A DNA stretch of 29,248 nt, from contig CAYTSA010000042.1 of NCBI GenBank assembly GCA_964440345.1, positions 1 to 29,248 of the forward strand, written 5' to 3'. This document shows positions 20,959-29,248 of the stretch, piece after piece; the first letter of the stretch is position 1, and every line of letters begins with the position of its first letter. The stretch comes from CAYTSA01 sp964440345. GTDB taxonomy: Bacteria > Desulfobacterota > Desulfovibrionia > Desulfovibrionales > Desulfovibrionaceae. The position numbers and the translations under genes are program-made. The notes beneath the pieces were generated by a model, which ran no database searches, was not told the DNA's origin, and worked only from the letters and a program-made list of their open reading frames with translations.

Positions 20959-22323
20959 ATGTCAGAACACACCCGTTTGCTTGCCATGCCCATACGGGAC
21001 CTGGTGGAGCCTGTCCACCTAATAGGGCCGGAGACACTGGTCAGCGAGGTCAAATCCATCTTTGGCGAAGACGAGCCATTGATGGCCGTCGTTGTCGTGG
21101 AAAACCAGCGTCCCTTGGGACTGGTCATGAGCCACCGCCTGGACCGGGCGCTGAGCCAACAATTCGGGGTGGCGGTCTATTCCAAGCGGCCCATCTCCAA
21201 AATCATGGACCCGAAGCCCCTGGTCCTGGACAGTTCCACGCTGGTGGAAAACGCAGCCCGCATGTCCATGAGCCGAGCCAAATCACACATATATGACCAT
21301 GTAGTGGTCACAGAGGAGGGCGCAGTCACTGGCATCGTGTCTGTGAAGCAACTGCTGGACGTGCTGGCCGAGCTGCGGCAAAAGCATACTGTCGTCCTTA
21401 TGGAAGTGAACGAGCGGCTGGAAAAGGAAATCACCACCCGAAAACAAGTCGAAGAAGACCTGAAAAACGCCAACAGCGCCACTGAACTGGTCAACCTGCG
21501 CCTATTCGAAGCCCTAGAAAAACTCAAAGATATTGACAGAATGAAGACAGAATTTTTGTCAACCGTCTCTCACGAGCTGCGCACGCCCCTCACGTCTATT
21601 CTCGGTTTTGCCACCATGGTGCGCATCAAACTGGAGGACGCCATTTTCCCCAGCATTGCGTCGCCTTCTCAATCTGTGGCTAAAGCTGTGGATAAAGTAC
21701 GGCGTAATATCGGCATTATAGAACGCGAGGGCGACCGGCTCACAAAACTTATCAACGACCTGCTAGACATCGCCAAAATGGAATCCGGCCGCATGCAATG
21801 GCGGCAGGAAGACGCCCCGCTGGAAGACCTCATCATCCAGGCGGCCACTGCGACGTCATCGCTTTTTGAGCAAAGCGACATACCGCTGCACATGGACCTG
21901 GCGCCAGACCTGCCTGTGCTAACTGCAGACCGGGACCGCCTCATCCAGGTGGTCATCAATCTGCTCTCCAATGCAGTGAAGTTTACGGAAAGAGGCGGCG
22001 TTACCCTGAGCGCTGGGGTGAACAACGGCGAGGCTTACATTGCCGTCGAAGACACCGGCATGGGGATACCTGAAGACAAGCTGCTGGCTGTGTTCGAAAA
22101 ATTTCGCCAAGTAGGCGACACTCTGACCGACCGGCCCAAAGGCACCGGCCTTGGCCTGCCCATCTGCAAACAGATCGTGGAACACCACGGTGGACGCATC
22201 TGGGCGGAATCCACCCTGGGCCAGGGCTCTAAATTCATATTCGCCCTGCCGGTCAATCCCGGCCCAGCAGATGCAGATGCTTCTGCGGCAAGCACCACAC
22301 AAGCGTCCCAAAAGCTGGCGTAA
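20959..22323 (+). CDS. CBS-domain sensor histidine kinase
   Basis: A 454-residue soluble kinase. Residues about 8-138 are a tandem CBS pair (Bateman module): LIGPETLVSEVKSIF, VVVENQRPLGLVMSHRLDRAL, then SKIMDPKPLVLDSSTLVENAARMSM and VVTEEGAVTGIVSVKQLLDVL. Such pairs often sense adenine nucleotides, and this style (GLVMSHRL...YSKRPISKIMD) also occurs in GGDEF/EAL proteins. A coiled coil (140-195) leads to HisKA with His205 in VSHELRTPLTSILGFA. The ATPase is canonical: LLSNAVKF (Asn338), DTGMG (Asp365), GTGLGL (395-400). AGGAG lies 5 bases before ATG 20959. No response regulator is adjacent. The last 71 bp overlap the convergent sixA-like gene. Confidence 0.94.
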   Translation: MSEHTRLLAMPIRDLVEPVHLIGPETLVSEVKSIFGEDEPLMAVVVVENQRPLGLVMSHRLDRALSQQFGVAVYSKRPISKIMDPKPLVLDSSTLVENAARMSMSRAKSHIYDHVVVTEEGAVTGIVSVKQLLDVLAELRQKHTVVLMEVNERLEKEITTRKQVEEDLKNANSATELVNLRLFEALEKLKDIDRMKTEFLSTVSHELRTPLTSILGFATMVRIKLEDAIFPSIASPSQSVAKAVDKVRRNIGIIEREGDRLTKLINDLLDIAKMESGRMQWRQEDAPLEDLIIQAATATSSLFEQSDIPLHMDLAPDLPVLTADRDRLIQVVINLLSNAVKFTERGGVTLSAGVNNGEAYIAVEDTGMGIPEDKLLAVFEKFRQVGDTLTDRPKGTGLGLPICKQIVEHHGGRIWAESTLGQGSKFIFALPVNPGPADADASAASTTQASQKLA

Positions 22324-22741
22324 AATCTTTTATCTCCAGACAAATCAAGCCGGCGTTTTCCACTTTTACAGCGGCTTTGGCCCCGCCGGTGATCACGTGC
22401 CCAACCAGCAAGCCAATGTGCGGCATGTGCCCGGCAATGCACGCAGAACTGACGCCAAGGTCGCGCAGGTACGATACGGTGGCCTCCACAAGCGCCATGG
22501 ACTTTACGTGTTCTGTTTCCCGGCGCATGGAGTCCGGCAAGCCCAAGGCCTTGGCCAGAATGTCCGCAGTCTGGCGGGAGCGGGTCTTCGGGCTGTGCAG
22601 CAGCATCTCGCATGACAATCCCAGCCGGACCATGGCTTCCGCGCTTTTCTGCACCGTTTCCCGGCCCACCGGGCTCAACGGTTCGTCCATGTCCAACTCT
22701 TTGGACAAGCATACGCCGTGCTGCATCAAATAGATCAACAT
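22253..22741 (-). CDS. sixA: SixA-like phosphohistidine phosphatase with QHG motif
   Basis: A 162-residue histidine phosphatase superfamily protein. SixA removes phosphate from HPt-type histidines. Visible parts: MLIYLMQHG (His8 nucleophile), the PLSPVGRETV stretch, SPKTRSRQTADIL (Arg54) and AGHMPHIGLL (His105). The usual RHG is QHG here, so the first phosphate-binding Arg is lost; this variant may be common among SixA relatives in this bacterial group. AGGAGG precedes ATG 22741 inside a perfect hairpin. It lies 33 bp after pbpC and probably shares its transcript. The window has several histidine kinases but no HPt protein, so the target is open. The 3' end overlaps the CBS kinase by 71 bp. 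Confidence 0.85.
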   Translation of the reverse strand: MLIYLMQHGVCLSKELDMDEPLSPVGRETVQKSAEAMVRLGLSCEMLLHSPKTRSRQTADILAKALGLPDSMRRETEHVKSMALVEATVSYLRDLGVSSACIAGHMPHIGLLVGHVITGGAKAAVKVENAGLICLEIKDFTPAFGTLVWCLPQKHLHLLGRD

Positions 22742-22759
22742 AACAACCTCCTGTTGTTA
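22741..22759 (-). promoter_or_regulatory. Ribosome site of sixA held in a 7-bp hairpin loop
   Basis: On the minus strand TAACAAC and GTTGTTA pair perfectly around the loop AGGAG, the Shine-Dalgarno core. The last A of the stem is the A of the ATG start codon. This could tune initiation. The stem is AT-rich and thus weak. Confidence 0.5.
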
Positions 22760-22774
22760 CTTCTTCGCAGGCCA

Positions 22775-25117
22775 TTATTGCACAGAAAACGACACTGCGT
22801 CCATTCTCCCTGCGCTGTCCACCACCGACACCCGGTGCTCTCCTGGCGGCACGTACACGAAACGCTGTTCTCCGGCCGCGGCAGTGGCGGCCAAACTGCC
22901 GTCAAGGTACCAGCTGAGCTTAGCCCCGGTCTGCGGCATACGGGCCAGCAGCGCAATACGCTGGAACGAATCAGGCGCCCAGCGCCGCAACCGGTAGGGA
23001 GTGGAAGAATCGGGCGACACGATGGCCAGAGCCCCATCGTCCGCAGCGGCCATGCATAGGGGGCTGAGCCGCGGCAAGCCAGTATCCGTGTGCTCTCCGG
23101 ACCGGGACATGCGCCAGGCCGTGAGCTCCGCCGGATCAACCTCCACCACGCGCGGCTCGTGAGGCCGCCGGGACACACAATCGCCCGCCAGCCGTTCCCC
23201 GGTGGCGGAGTCCACAAAAATACGCCGGTGCGCGCTGCACCGTTCCAGTTGCGTAACACCTGGAATAACGCGCATGGAAATTGTATGAGGACAGTCCGGA
23301 CCGGCCAGTTGCCGGCTAACGGCGCAGGCCTGCACTGTGGAATACTGCAGCCCTTCGGCGCTGGGCAACGGCGCAGGCCTGCGCTCCAAAGCCCGAAAAA
23401 GATCAAAAAGAACAGGTCCGGCGTGGGTGGAGCCCGATATGCCTTTACGCGCGGCGCCGTCCGGATTGCCAACCCAGACGCCTATGGCCAAGCTCCCGGA
23501 GACGCCCACGGCCCAGGCGTCCCTGTGCCCGAACGACGTTCCTGTCTTCCAGGCCACGGCTGGAACGTCCGCAGCCAGGTCCCAACTCTGGGGCAGGTCT
23601 GGCCGCTCTACCTGCTGCAGTATTTCCAGCACCAGATGCGCAGCCTCTGGACTCAACAAGCGTTTTTCTGTTGGCGGCGCAGTGGTCGCCCGCAATCGCC
23701 AGGGCTTGTACGCGCCCCTGTCCGCCAGACAGGCGTACAGATTCACCAGATCAACCAGCCGCGCCTCACAGCCGCCCAAAGCCAGGGGCAGACCGTACGA
23801 CGCAACCGGCCGGTCCAAGGTCCGCAGCCCGCCGGCCAGGAGCAAATCCAAAAAACTGGACACGCCCACCCGGGCCAGAGCACGCACCGCCGGCGCGTTG
23901 AGCGACTCGGCCAGGGCCTGTTCCACAGTCACTTCGCCACGGTACGTTTCATCGTAGTTGCGGGCCACATAGCCGGCGTAGTCCGTGGGCAAGTCCAATA
24001 TTTTAGACTGAGGGACCAGCACCCCTTGGTCCATGGCCAGACCATAGAGAAACGGCTTGAGCGTGGAGCCCGGGGAACGCTCGGCCAAAGCCAGGTTCAT
24101 TTGCCCAGCCGCAGACTGCTCGAAAAAATCCAGAGAACCGGCCATGGCCAGCACCTCGCGGCTGTGTATGTCCAGCACCGCCGCCGCGGCGTTAGCCAGG
24201 TCCTGCCGGCGCAGCCACCCCGCCCGGCCGGCCAGCACAGCTTCCACAGAGCGCTGCATGTCCATATCTATTGTGGTGGTGACGCGCGCCTGCCGCCCGC
24301 TGAGCTGCAGAGCAAGCCTGGCTGCGTGCGGCGCTTGCATGGGGGCGCCGACAAGGCGTGCGGGCAAGGCGGCGCGCTTTGCCGTAGCGGCTTCCCGGGC
24401 GGATATGGCGCCCCGGTCCGCCAATTGGTCCAGCACCCGGCCCCTGGCCTGCCGCGCAGCCTCTGGCGTCCTGTCTGGCCGGTAGCTGTTGGGCGCGCGG
24501 GGCAGCGCCGTCAACAGAGCCGCTTCCGCCAAGGACAGCCGGGAGGGAGCTTTGCCGCAAATAAACCAAGCTCCGGCGCCCACGCCAGCCACGTTGCCGC
24601 CGTAGGGCGCCATGTTCAAATAAAATTCCAGCAGTTCGTCTTTTGAATAGGCCGCGTCCAGTTGTAGGGCGCGCAAGGCTTCTACGCATTTGGCCCACAG
24701 GGTCCGTTCTCGCGGCTGAGCCATGCGCGCCAGCTGCATGGGTATGGTGGAGCCGCCGCTGACCACTCTGCCGGCCAGCAGATTGGCCCAGGCCGCCCGC
24801 GCCACGGCCAGGGGGTTCACCCCGGGATGAACGTAAAACCACCGGTCCTCGCTGGCTATCACCGCCTTAAGCAACAAGGGAGACACGTCTTGCAGCCGCA
24901 CCGGGAAACGCCATTGTTCGTCCGTGGCCAGGAAAAAGCGCACAGGTTCTCCCTTGCGGTCAAATACTCTGGTGGACGCAGGCTTTTCCAGCACATGACG
25001 CGGAAAAGGAAACAGCGCGTCCAGCACGAATCCTGCAACTATCAACCACGCCGACAAGGCCGCGCAAACCAGACCGGCGCAGCGCCCCGCCCGGAGTATG
25101 ACGCACGCTCCAGACAT
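22775..25117 (-). CDS. pbpC: Penicillin-binding protein 1C (bifunctional glycosyltransferase/transpeptidase-like)
   Basis: A 780-residue class A penicillin-binding protein of the PbpC type, making peptidoglycan in the periplasm. One N-terminal membrane anchor (about 13-35) precedes the GT51 domain with catalytic Glu90 in IASEDRWFYVHPGVN and GGSTIPMQLARM, then LLEFYLNMAPYG. The penicillin-binding domain has Ser351/Lys354 in SPGSTLKPFLYG, SLN (405-407) and KTGTS (524-528), so it keeps all acylation residues. The C-terminal part (about 690-780) is the BiPBP_C domain typical of PBP1C. ATG 25117 lies 4 bp after the alpha-2-macroglobulin stop. Pairing with that gene is the classic yfhM-pbpC arrangement, thought to join envelope defence with wall repair. 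Confidence 0.97.
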   Translation of the reverse strand: MSGACVILRAGRCAGLVCAALSAWLIVAGFVLDALFPFPRHVLEKPASTRVFDRKGEPVRFFLATDEQWRFPVRLQDVSPLLLKAVIASEDRWFYVHPGVNPLAVARAAWANLLAGRVVSGGSTIPMQLARMAQPRERTLWAKCVEALRALQLDAAYSKDELLEFYLNMAPYGGNVAGVGAGAWFICGKAPSRLSLAEAALLTALPRAPNSYRPDRTPEAARQARGRVLDQLADRGAISAREAATAKRAALPARLVGAPMQAPHAARLALQLSGRQARVTTTIDMDMQRSVEAVLAGRAGWLRRQDLANAAAAVLDIHSREVLAMAGSLDFFEQSAAGQMNLALAERSPGSTLKPFLYGLAMDQGVLVPQSKILDLPTDYAGYVARNYDETYRGEVTVEQALAESLNAPAVRALARVGVSSFLDLLLAGGLRTLDRPVASYGLPLALGGCEARLVDLVNLYACLADRGAYKPWRLRATTAPPTEKRLLSPEAAHLVLEILQQVERPDLPQSWDLAADVPAVAWKTGTSFGHRDAWAVGVSGSLAIGVWVGNPDGAARKGISGSTHAGPVLFDLFRALERRPAPLPSAEGLQYSTVQACAVSRQLAGPDCPHTISMRVIPGVTQLERCSAHRRIFVDSATGERLAGDCVSRRPHEPRVVEVDPAELTAWRMSRSGEHTDTGLPRLSPLCMAAADDGALAIVSPDSSTPYRLRRWAPDSFQRIALLARMPQTGAKLSWYLDGSLAATAAAGEQRFVYVPPGEHRVSVVDSAGRMDAVSFSVQ

Positions 25118-25121
25118 CCGC

Positions 25122-28100
25122 TTACCTGACGGTGTTCACCACAGCCTCGCCCACGGCCCCAGACGCCCGCAGCTGCGGCTGGTACATGGCCTCTATCTGC
25201 ACCGGCGGCACAGTGAAACGGCCAGGCGTCACCGCCCGCAGCAGCACCTGATGCTGCACAGCTGTGTCCGCCGGCAAATCGCCGAAGAAAAGCGCCCGGT
25301 CGTCGCGGATATCCAGGTAGGCCGTGCGCCACTGCGCGCCGTCGCCCGGCGTTATCTGCTCCGTGGTTGCCAGGCGGGGATTCTCCACCTCGAACCCGGC
25401 CGGCAACAGCAGCGAGACCGCCACGTTTTCCACAGGGCCGGAAAGTGAACGAACCTGGATGCGCGCTATGAGCAGGTCGCCCTGGGCAATGTCCGCCATA
25501 TCCACAGCAGCACCATCCCGTTGCAGCCACTCCACAGAGATTTCCAGCCCGTCCTCCACCGGAGAATATGCATCCCGCGGGGGAACGCCGCGCTCGTTCA
25601 GCCCATAGAAGGCCTTGCCGTTTGCCCCTGGGTCCATGACCACCCGCAACGACGCGTCGCCCGTTATAGACTGCAAGCGCAGAGGCGCATTGCTGGCAAA
25701 GTCCCCGAGCAGCGTAGCGCCCAGGAAAACCTGGCCGCGGAAGGGGCCGCCCATGGACAGAGAACTGAAATAGCGTCCCAAAGCCAGGAAACCGAAAGCC
25801 GCCTCCTGGGTAGTCAGCGGGCCGGCCTGGCCCAGCCGGCGGACCAGTTCGTCCGCCATAGCGGAGATGCGTTCGTCGTCCGGGGCGGCCTGGAGCAGGG
25901 CCAGCAAAATCATGGCCCGCTGCCGCAGGGGCGAGGACAGGTTGCCGCCACTGTGGCGCTCCGTCACTGCCGGCTCCAGCGGCGCCGCAAGCAGGTTCTG
26001 CACGGACTGCATGTCGCCCAGCTGGGCATAGGCCGCCGCCAGCATGGCCCGGTCCCCGGCCGCCAGCTTGCTCGCCTCGCCGTCGCGCAGCTGGTCCATC
26101 ACGCCGCGTTCGGCGGCGCCGGCCAGGGCCAAGGCGTACAGGCCGTAGCTCTTCAGCTGCAGCTCCCTGCCGGCCCGGTTTTCCAGGTTGCGCACCAGCC
26201 CGGTCACATAGGTGACGGCTGGCTCCAGCAATCCCATTCCCAGACCAAAGCCTGCAGACCGTGCGTCGGCCAGGAAATGGAGCGCATAGACCGTGGCCCA
26301 GTCATGAGGCTGGTCGCCGCCTGGCCACAGGGCAAACGCGCCAGAGGAAAGCTGCATGGACCGCACCCGGCCAATGGCCCGCTGCACCAGCCCGGCCGGC
26401 TCCTGGGACGCGGCGCTCTGCGGGTCCAGCGCCTGGGCCAGCCATTCATAGCGGATGAGCGGAAACGCCTGGGAAACAGTCTGTTCCAGACAGCCGTAAG
26501 GATAGGCGATGAGGTCCTGCAGATCGCCGCCAAAGCGCATGAGCGGTGTTGCGCCTATGTACAGGGACCGGGTCAGCTCGCCAGATCGAAACTGGGCTAC
26601 ATCCGGCTCCAGCACCGTTTCGCCCGGTTCCAGCGTTCCAGAGCTGGCCAGAGTCCGCGCCGGCAGGGCCGGACGCACGTGCAGCTCCGTGCTGGTCTCG
26701 TACTCCTCGTCCCGGCCCTGCACCGTTACTGTGCAGAAGACAGGCCCGGTGTTGGGGCCTGTGGCCAAGTCAAAATAGACTGTCTTTTCCGCGCCCGTGT
26801 CCAGAGTCACAGTCTGGCCGTCTCCCGGGGCCTGGGCCGCGCCCCTGGCCGTGAGCGATGCGGCAAATTCCCCAGCCGCGCCCGTGTCGTTGCGTATGGT
26901 GACCGGGACCTGGACAGTCTCGTCCGGGGCCAGAAACCTCGGGAAGGTGGGCAGGGCCAGCAGCGGGCTCTTGACCACCACCTGCGCGTCCGCGGCGCCG
27001 AACTGCCTGTCCGTGGCGGCCACGGCCATGATGCGCAGCGCGCCCTGAAAATCTGGCGGCGTAAAAGACCATTTGACCTTTCCGTCAATCCCGGCGGTGA
27101 GCGGGCCGGACCAGAAGGCCACTGGCTTGACCCGGCGCAGCCCCTCAGTGCGCACAAACTGGCCCATCATGTCCGCCTGGCCGCCGCCAGCCGGCCCTTC
27201 GGCCTGGGGTCCGACTTCAGGCAGAAGCATGGAGTAGATGTCGTACGTGTCCACAGCCAGCTTGCGCTTGGCGTAAAAATGATCAAAAGGGGCGGGGGTC
27301 TTCTGCTGAATGAGCTGCAGCACGCCCTCGTCCACTGCGGCCAGGGTCACCGTGGCGCCCGGCGCGGTCTGCGCGGAGACCTGGACCTCTGTTTCCGGCT
27401 TCACTTGCTCCGGCGCGGCAATAATCGGCCGCAGCTTGTTGGCTTCCCGGTCCACAGCCAGGGAAACCACGCCCACGGCCCGGCCGGGCTCGCCCGGCTC
27501 CACGTCCGCGGCTTTGCGCAGCACCATGGCCGTAACGTACACGTTGGGAGCGTAAAGCTGCTGCAGCGGGATATCCACTGTGGCCGTGTTGCCGTTCATG
27601 TGGCGGGTAATCACGTCGTAGACGCCATTGCGCTCCACGGTGACCAGCAGCCGGCCCGGGAACGGCGCCCGGACCTGCAGCTTGGCCGTTTCTTTGGGGC
27701 CATATTCTTCCTTGTCCGGAACCAGCTCCATGCGGGCCGGATTCTCCACCGCCCAGGGCGAATATCCCCAACCGCCGGCGTAGAACTGCAGCTGCGCCGC
27801 GGCCCCGGTCTGCGGGTCCCGGACAACCACGCGGTAAGAGCCCACGTTCGGCGCTGTAAAACTGAACGACCCCGAAGCCGCTACGGCCAGCTCCCTTCGG
27901 TCCACTACCTTGCTGTCCCGTACGGACTCGTAGCGCCAGCCCCCGGCAGGATCCTGCCGTAGCACAGTCTGCCAGCGGTCGTGGACCAGTTCCGCCGTCA
28001 CCGCCGCCGGCTGGGCCGGCTGGCCCTGCGGCGTGACCAGCACATACGCGAAAGGAATAGTCGCGCCGGATTCATAGCCGTTCTTGGGCAGTTGCTTCAG

Positions 28101-29248
28101 GCCCACGTAGCGCTCGTAGGCGTGCACAGTCACGGACTGGCGCGCGGCCACGCCGCGGCCGCCCTTTTCGCGCACTCTGGCCGTTATCACCGCCTGCAGC
28201 GCGGCCGGCGGCTGCAAGCTTTCTGGGATTTGGGCTCTAAAGGACGCCTCGCCCGCTGCAGACAAACGGGATTCCGTCTGCAGCAACTGCCTGTCGTCAA
28301 ACTGTTTTTCCGGATCGCCAAAGACGTAGCCGGGGTATTCTGTTGGCGCGAAGGGCGCCTGGGCCAGACGCACCCGGGCGTCCACAGCCATGCCCGCGGC
28401 CGGCGGGCCGAAGAAATAGCTGGAGGCCACGTCAAAGGCCAGCTCCTCGCCCGGGCCAGGGTCCGCGGTCTGAGGCGTTATCTGCACCTTGATGCGGTCA
28501 GGGACAAATTCCTCCACCTGGTAGCGGTATTCGCCTATAGCTGTCTCGCCGGCCAGCAGCTGCACAGTGTAGGCGCCGGTCAGGGCGTATTCAGGTATAT
28601 TCAGCGAAAACTGCGCCCGGCCCTGGCGGTCCGCCTGCACAGCGTGGACCCCGGCCTCCCGGCCCTGGGGGCCGGTCACCGCCAGCCGTAAAGCCATGGG
28701 GCCCACAGGCTGCAACGCGGCGTCGCGGATCAGGGCCATCCCCTGCGCTGTCTCCCCAGGCCTGTAGATGTCCCGCTCTCCATACATATAGGCTGTGTAG
28801 CCCTGGGCGGAGGTTTCAACGCCAGCCACGTCCAGACCTGTCATATCTGTGCCGGAGATGGGGAAGGAGAGCATGGACATGTCCTCGCCCTTTTCCGCCA
28901 CCAGCAGGAAGGGCTGATAATTCTTGAGCATGTCGTACAGCCCGTCCATGCGCCAAATCCCCTGGGCGTCGGTCTCGCCCCAGGCCAGAGCCTGGTTCTG
29001 ATTGTCCAGAATGGTCACCCGGGCGCCGGCCACGGGCTCCAGCGTGCTGAAAGAAGTCAGGCTGACCAGCAGGCCGTCGCCGAACTGTTTGGTCACCACG
29101 CCCATGTCCGTGAGCATCACCCAACGCTGCGGACCGGAGTACTCGCCGGGCAGAGTGGTCACCACGCGGTAAATGCCCGGCTCGCGGCCGTCAATGAACG
29201 GTCCCAGGTTCAGCCGGGTGGCGTACTTCTGGTTGTATGGCGCGTTTA
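25122..29248 (-). CDS. yfhM: Bacterial alpha-2-macroglobulin, YfhM-like (5' end outside window)
   Basis: The frame is open from the right window edge to TAA at 25122-25124, giving at least 1374 residues; the N-terminus, where a lipoprotein signal is expected, is missing. Bacterial alpha-2-macroglobulins trap proteases in the periplasm: a cleaved bait region lets a thioester bond to the attacker. Visible parts are repeated macroglobulin (MG) beta-domains, a Gly-rich bait-like stretch (PQAEGPAGGGQADMMGQ), the A2M domain (FWSGPLTAGIDGKVKWSFTPPDFQG), and the thioester motif GCLEQ with CLEQ encoded at 26481-26492, followed by the alpha-helical thioester domain. Cys and Gln are both present, so the trap is likely active. 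It leads the operon with pbpC and the sixA-like gene. Confidence 0.96.
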   Translation of the reverse strand, partial: NAPYNQKYATRLNLGPFIDGREPGIYRVVTTLPGEYSGPQRWVMLTDMGVVTKQFGDGLLVSLTSFSTLEPVAGARVTILDNQNQALAWGETDAQGIWRMDGLYDMLKNYQPFLLVAEKGEDMSMLSFPISGTDMTGLDVAGVETSAQGYTAYMYGERDIYRPGETAQGMALIRDAALQPVGPMALRLAVTGPQGREAGVHAVQADRQGRAQFSLNIPEYALTGAYTVQLLAGETAIGEYRYQVEEFVPDRIKVQITPQTADPGPGEELAFDVASSYFFGPPAAGMAVDARVRLAQAPFAPTEYPGYVFGDPEKQFDDRQLLQTESRLSAAGEASFRAQIPESLQPPAALQAVITARVREKGGRGVAARQSVTVHAYERYVGLKQLPKNGYESGATIPFAYVLVTPQGQPAQPAAVTAELVHDRWQTVLRQDPAGGWRYESVRDSKVVDRRELAVAASGSFSFTAPNVGSYRVVVRDPQTGAAAQLQFYAGGWGYSPWAVENPARMELVPDKEEYGPKETAKLQVRAPFPGRLLVTVERNGVYDVITRHMNGNTATVDIPLQQLYAPNVYVTAMVLRKAADVEPGEPGRAVGVVSLAVDREANKLRPIIAAPEQVKPETEVQVSAQTAPGATVTLAAVDEGVLQLIQQKTPAPFDHFYAKRKLAVDTYDIYSMLLPEVGPQAEGPAGGGQADMMGQFVRTEGLRRVKPVAFWSGPLTAGIDGKVKWSFTPPDFQGALRIMAVAATDRQFGAADAQVVVKSPLLALPTFPRFLAPDETVQVPVTIRNDTGAAGEFAASLTARGAAQAPGDGQTVTLDTGAEKTVYFDLATGPNTGPVFCTVTVQGRDEEYETSTELHVRPALPARTLASSGTLEPGETVLEPDVAQFRSGELTRSLYIGATPLMRFGGDLQDLIAYPYGCLEQTVSQAFPLIRYEWLAQALDPQSAASQEPAGLVQRAIGRVRSMQLSSGAFALWPGGDQPHDWATVYALHFLADARSAGFGLGMGLLEPAVTYVTGLVRNLENRAGRELQLKSYGLYALALAGAAERGVMDQLRDGEASKLAAGDRAMLAAAYAQLGDMQSVQNLLAAPLEPAVTERHSGGNLSSPLRQRAMILLALLQAAPDDERISAMADELVRRLGQAGPLTTQEAAFGFLALGRYFSSLSMGGPFRGQVFLGATLLGDFASNAPLRLQSITGDASLRVVMDPGANGKAFYGLNERGVPPRDAYSPVEDGLEISVEWLQRDGAAVDMADIAQGDLLIARIQVRSLSGPVENVAVSLLLPAGFEVENPRLATTEQITPGDGAQWRTAYLDIRDDRALFFGDLPADTAVQHQVLLRAVTPGRFTVPPVQIEAMYQPQLRASGAVGEAVVNTVR

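Noticed and set aside
23090..24646. 518-codon open frame on the plus strand
   Set aside because: Antisense to pbpC, whose catalytic motifs are all in the other strand; low-complexity Arg/Gly/Gln product.
25521..27962. 813-codon open frame on the plus strand
   Set aside because: It is antisense to the alpha-2-macroglobulin gene, which has clear domains; the frame is a by-product of high GC codon use and its product has no recognisable domain.

Overview
The window is a dense, GC-rich, bacterial chromosomal segment with 21 protein genes, two of them cut by the window edges (MCP at the left, alpha-2-macroglobulin at the right). I see no tRNA, rRNA, insertion sequence, phage gene or CRISPR array. 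Protein styles (CheW with a long acidic C-terminus, PPC/DUF296, UPF0280, CBS-HisKA kinases, a YfhM/PbpC pair) point to a Gram-negative bacterium, most probably a Desulfovibrionales-type member of the Desulfobacterota. That placement is inference from protein style, not from a marker gene.

Layout. (1) 1-1079, plus: end of a methyl-accepting chemotaxis protein and cheW, closed by a 13-bp perfect hairpin terminator. (2) 1125-5237, minus: a large REC-PAS-HisKA protein with decayed ATPase and GGDEF domains, then a CheY-like receiver, a GT4 glycosyltransferase and a PPC/DUF296 protein. (3) 5238-5803: the only long non-coding stretch (566 bp), with a 24-bp perfect palindrome, a stem-loop, 17-bp tandem repeats and a good sigma70-type promoter. 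(4) 5804-9852, plus: a tight operon of a DUF799/FN3/beta-helix lipoprotein, a secreted LPP20-like coiled-coil protein and a UPF0280 protein. (5) 10104-12791, plus: a REC-sensor-kinase protein and a GT2 glycosyltransferase. (6) 12749-18754, minus: PAS histidine kinase, cNMP-binding protein, nucleotide-transporter-like membrane protein with HEAT repeats, and GNAT acetyltransferase, all three junctions overlapping. (7) 18913-22323, plus: CecR-like TetR regulator, class V aminotransferase and CBS-domain histidine kinase. (8) 22253-29248, minus: alpha-2-macroglobulin, penicillin-binding protein 1C and a SixA-like phosphatase.

The theme is signalling plus cell envelope. Four histidine-kinase-type proteins, one stand-alone receiver, chemotaxis parts and a cNMP sensor lie among genes for surface lipoproteins, glycosyl transfer and peptidoglycan synthesis or defence. 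The two best candidates for something under-described are the coupled kinase/cNMP sensor/transporter/acetyltransferase operon (12749-18754) and the lipoprotein/LPP20/UPF0280 operon with its elaborate upstream control region (5238-9852).
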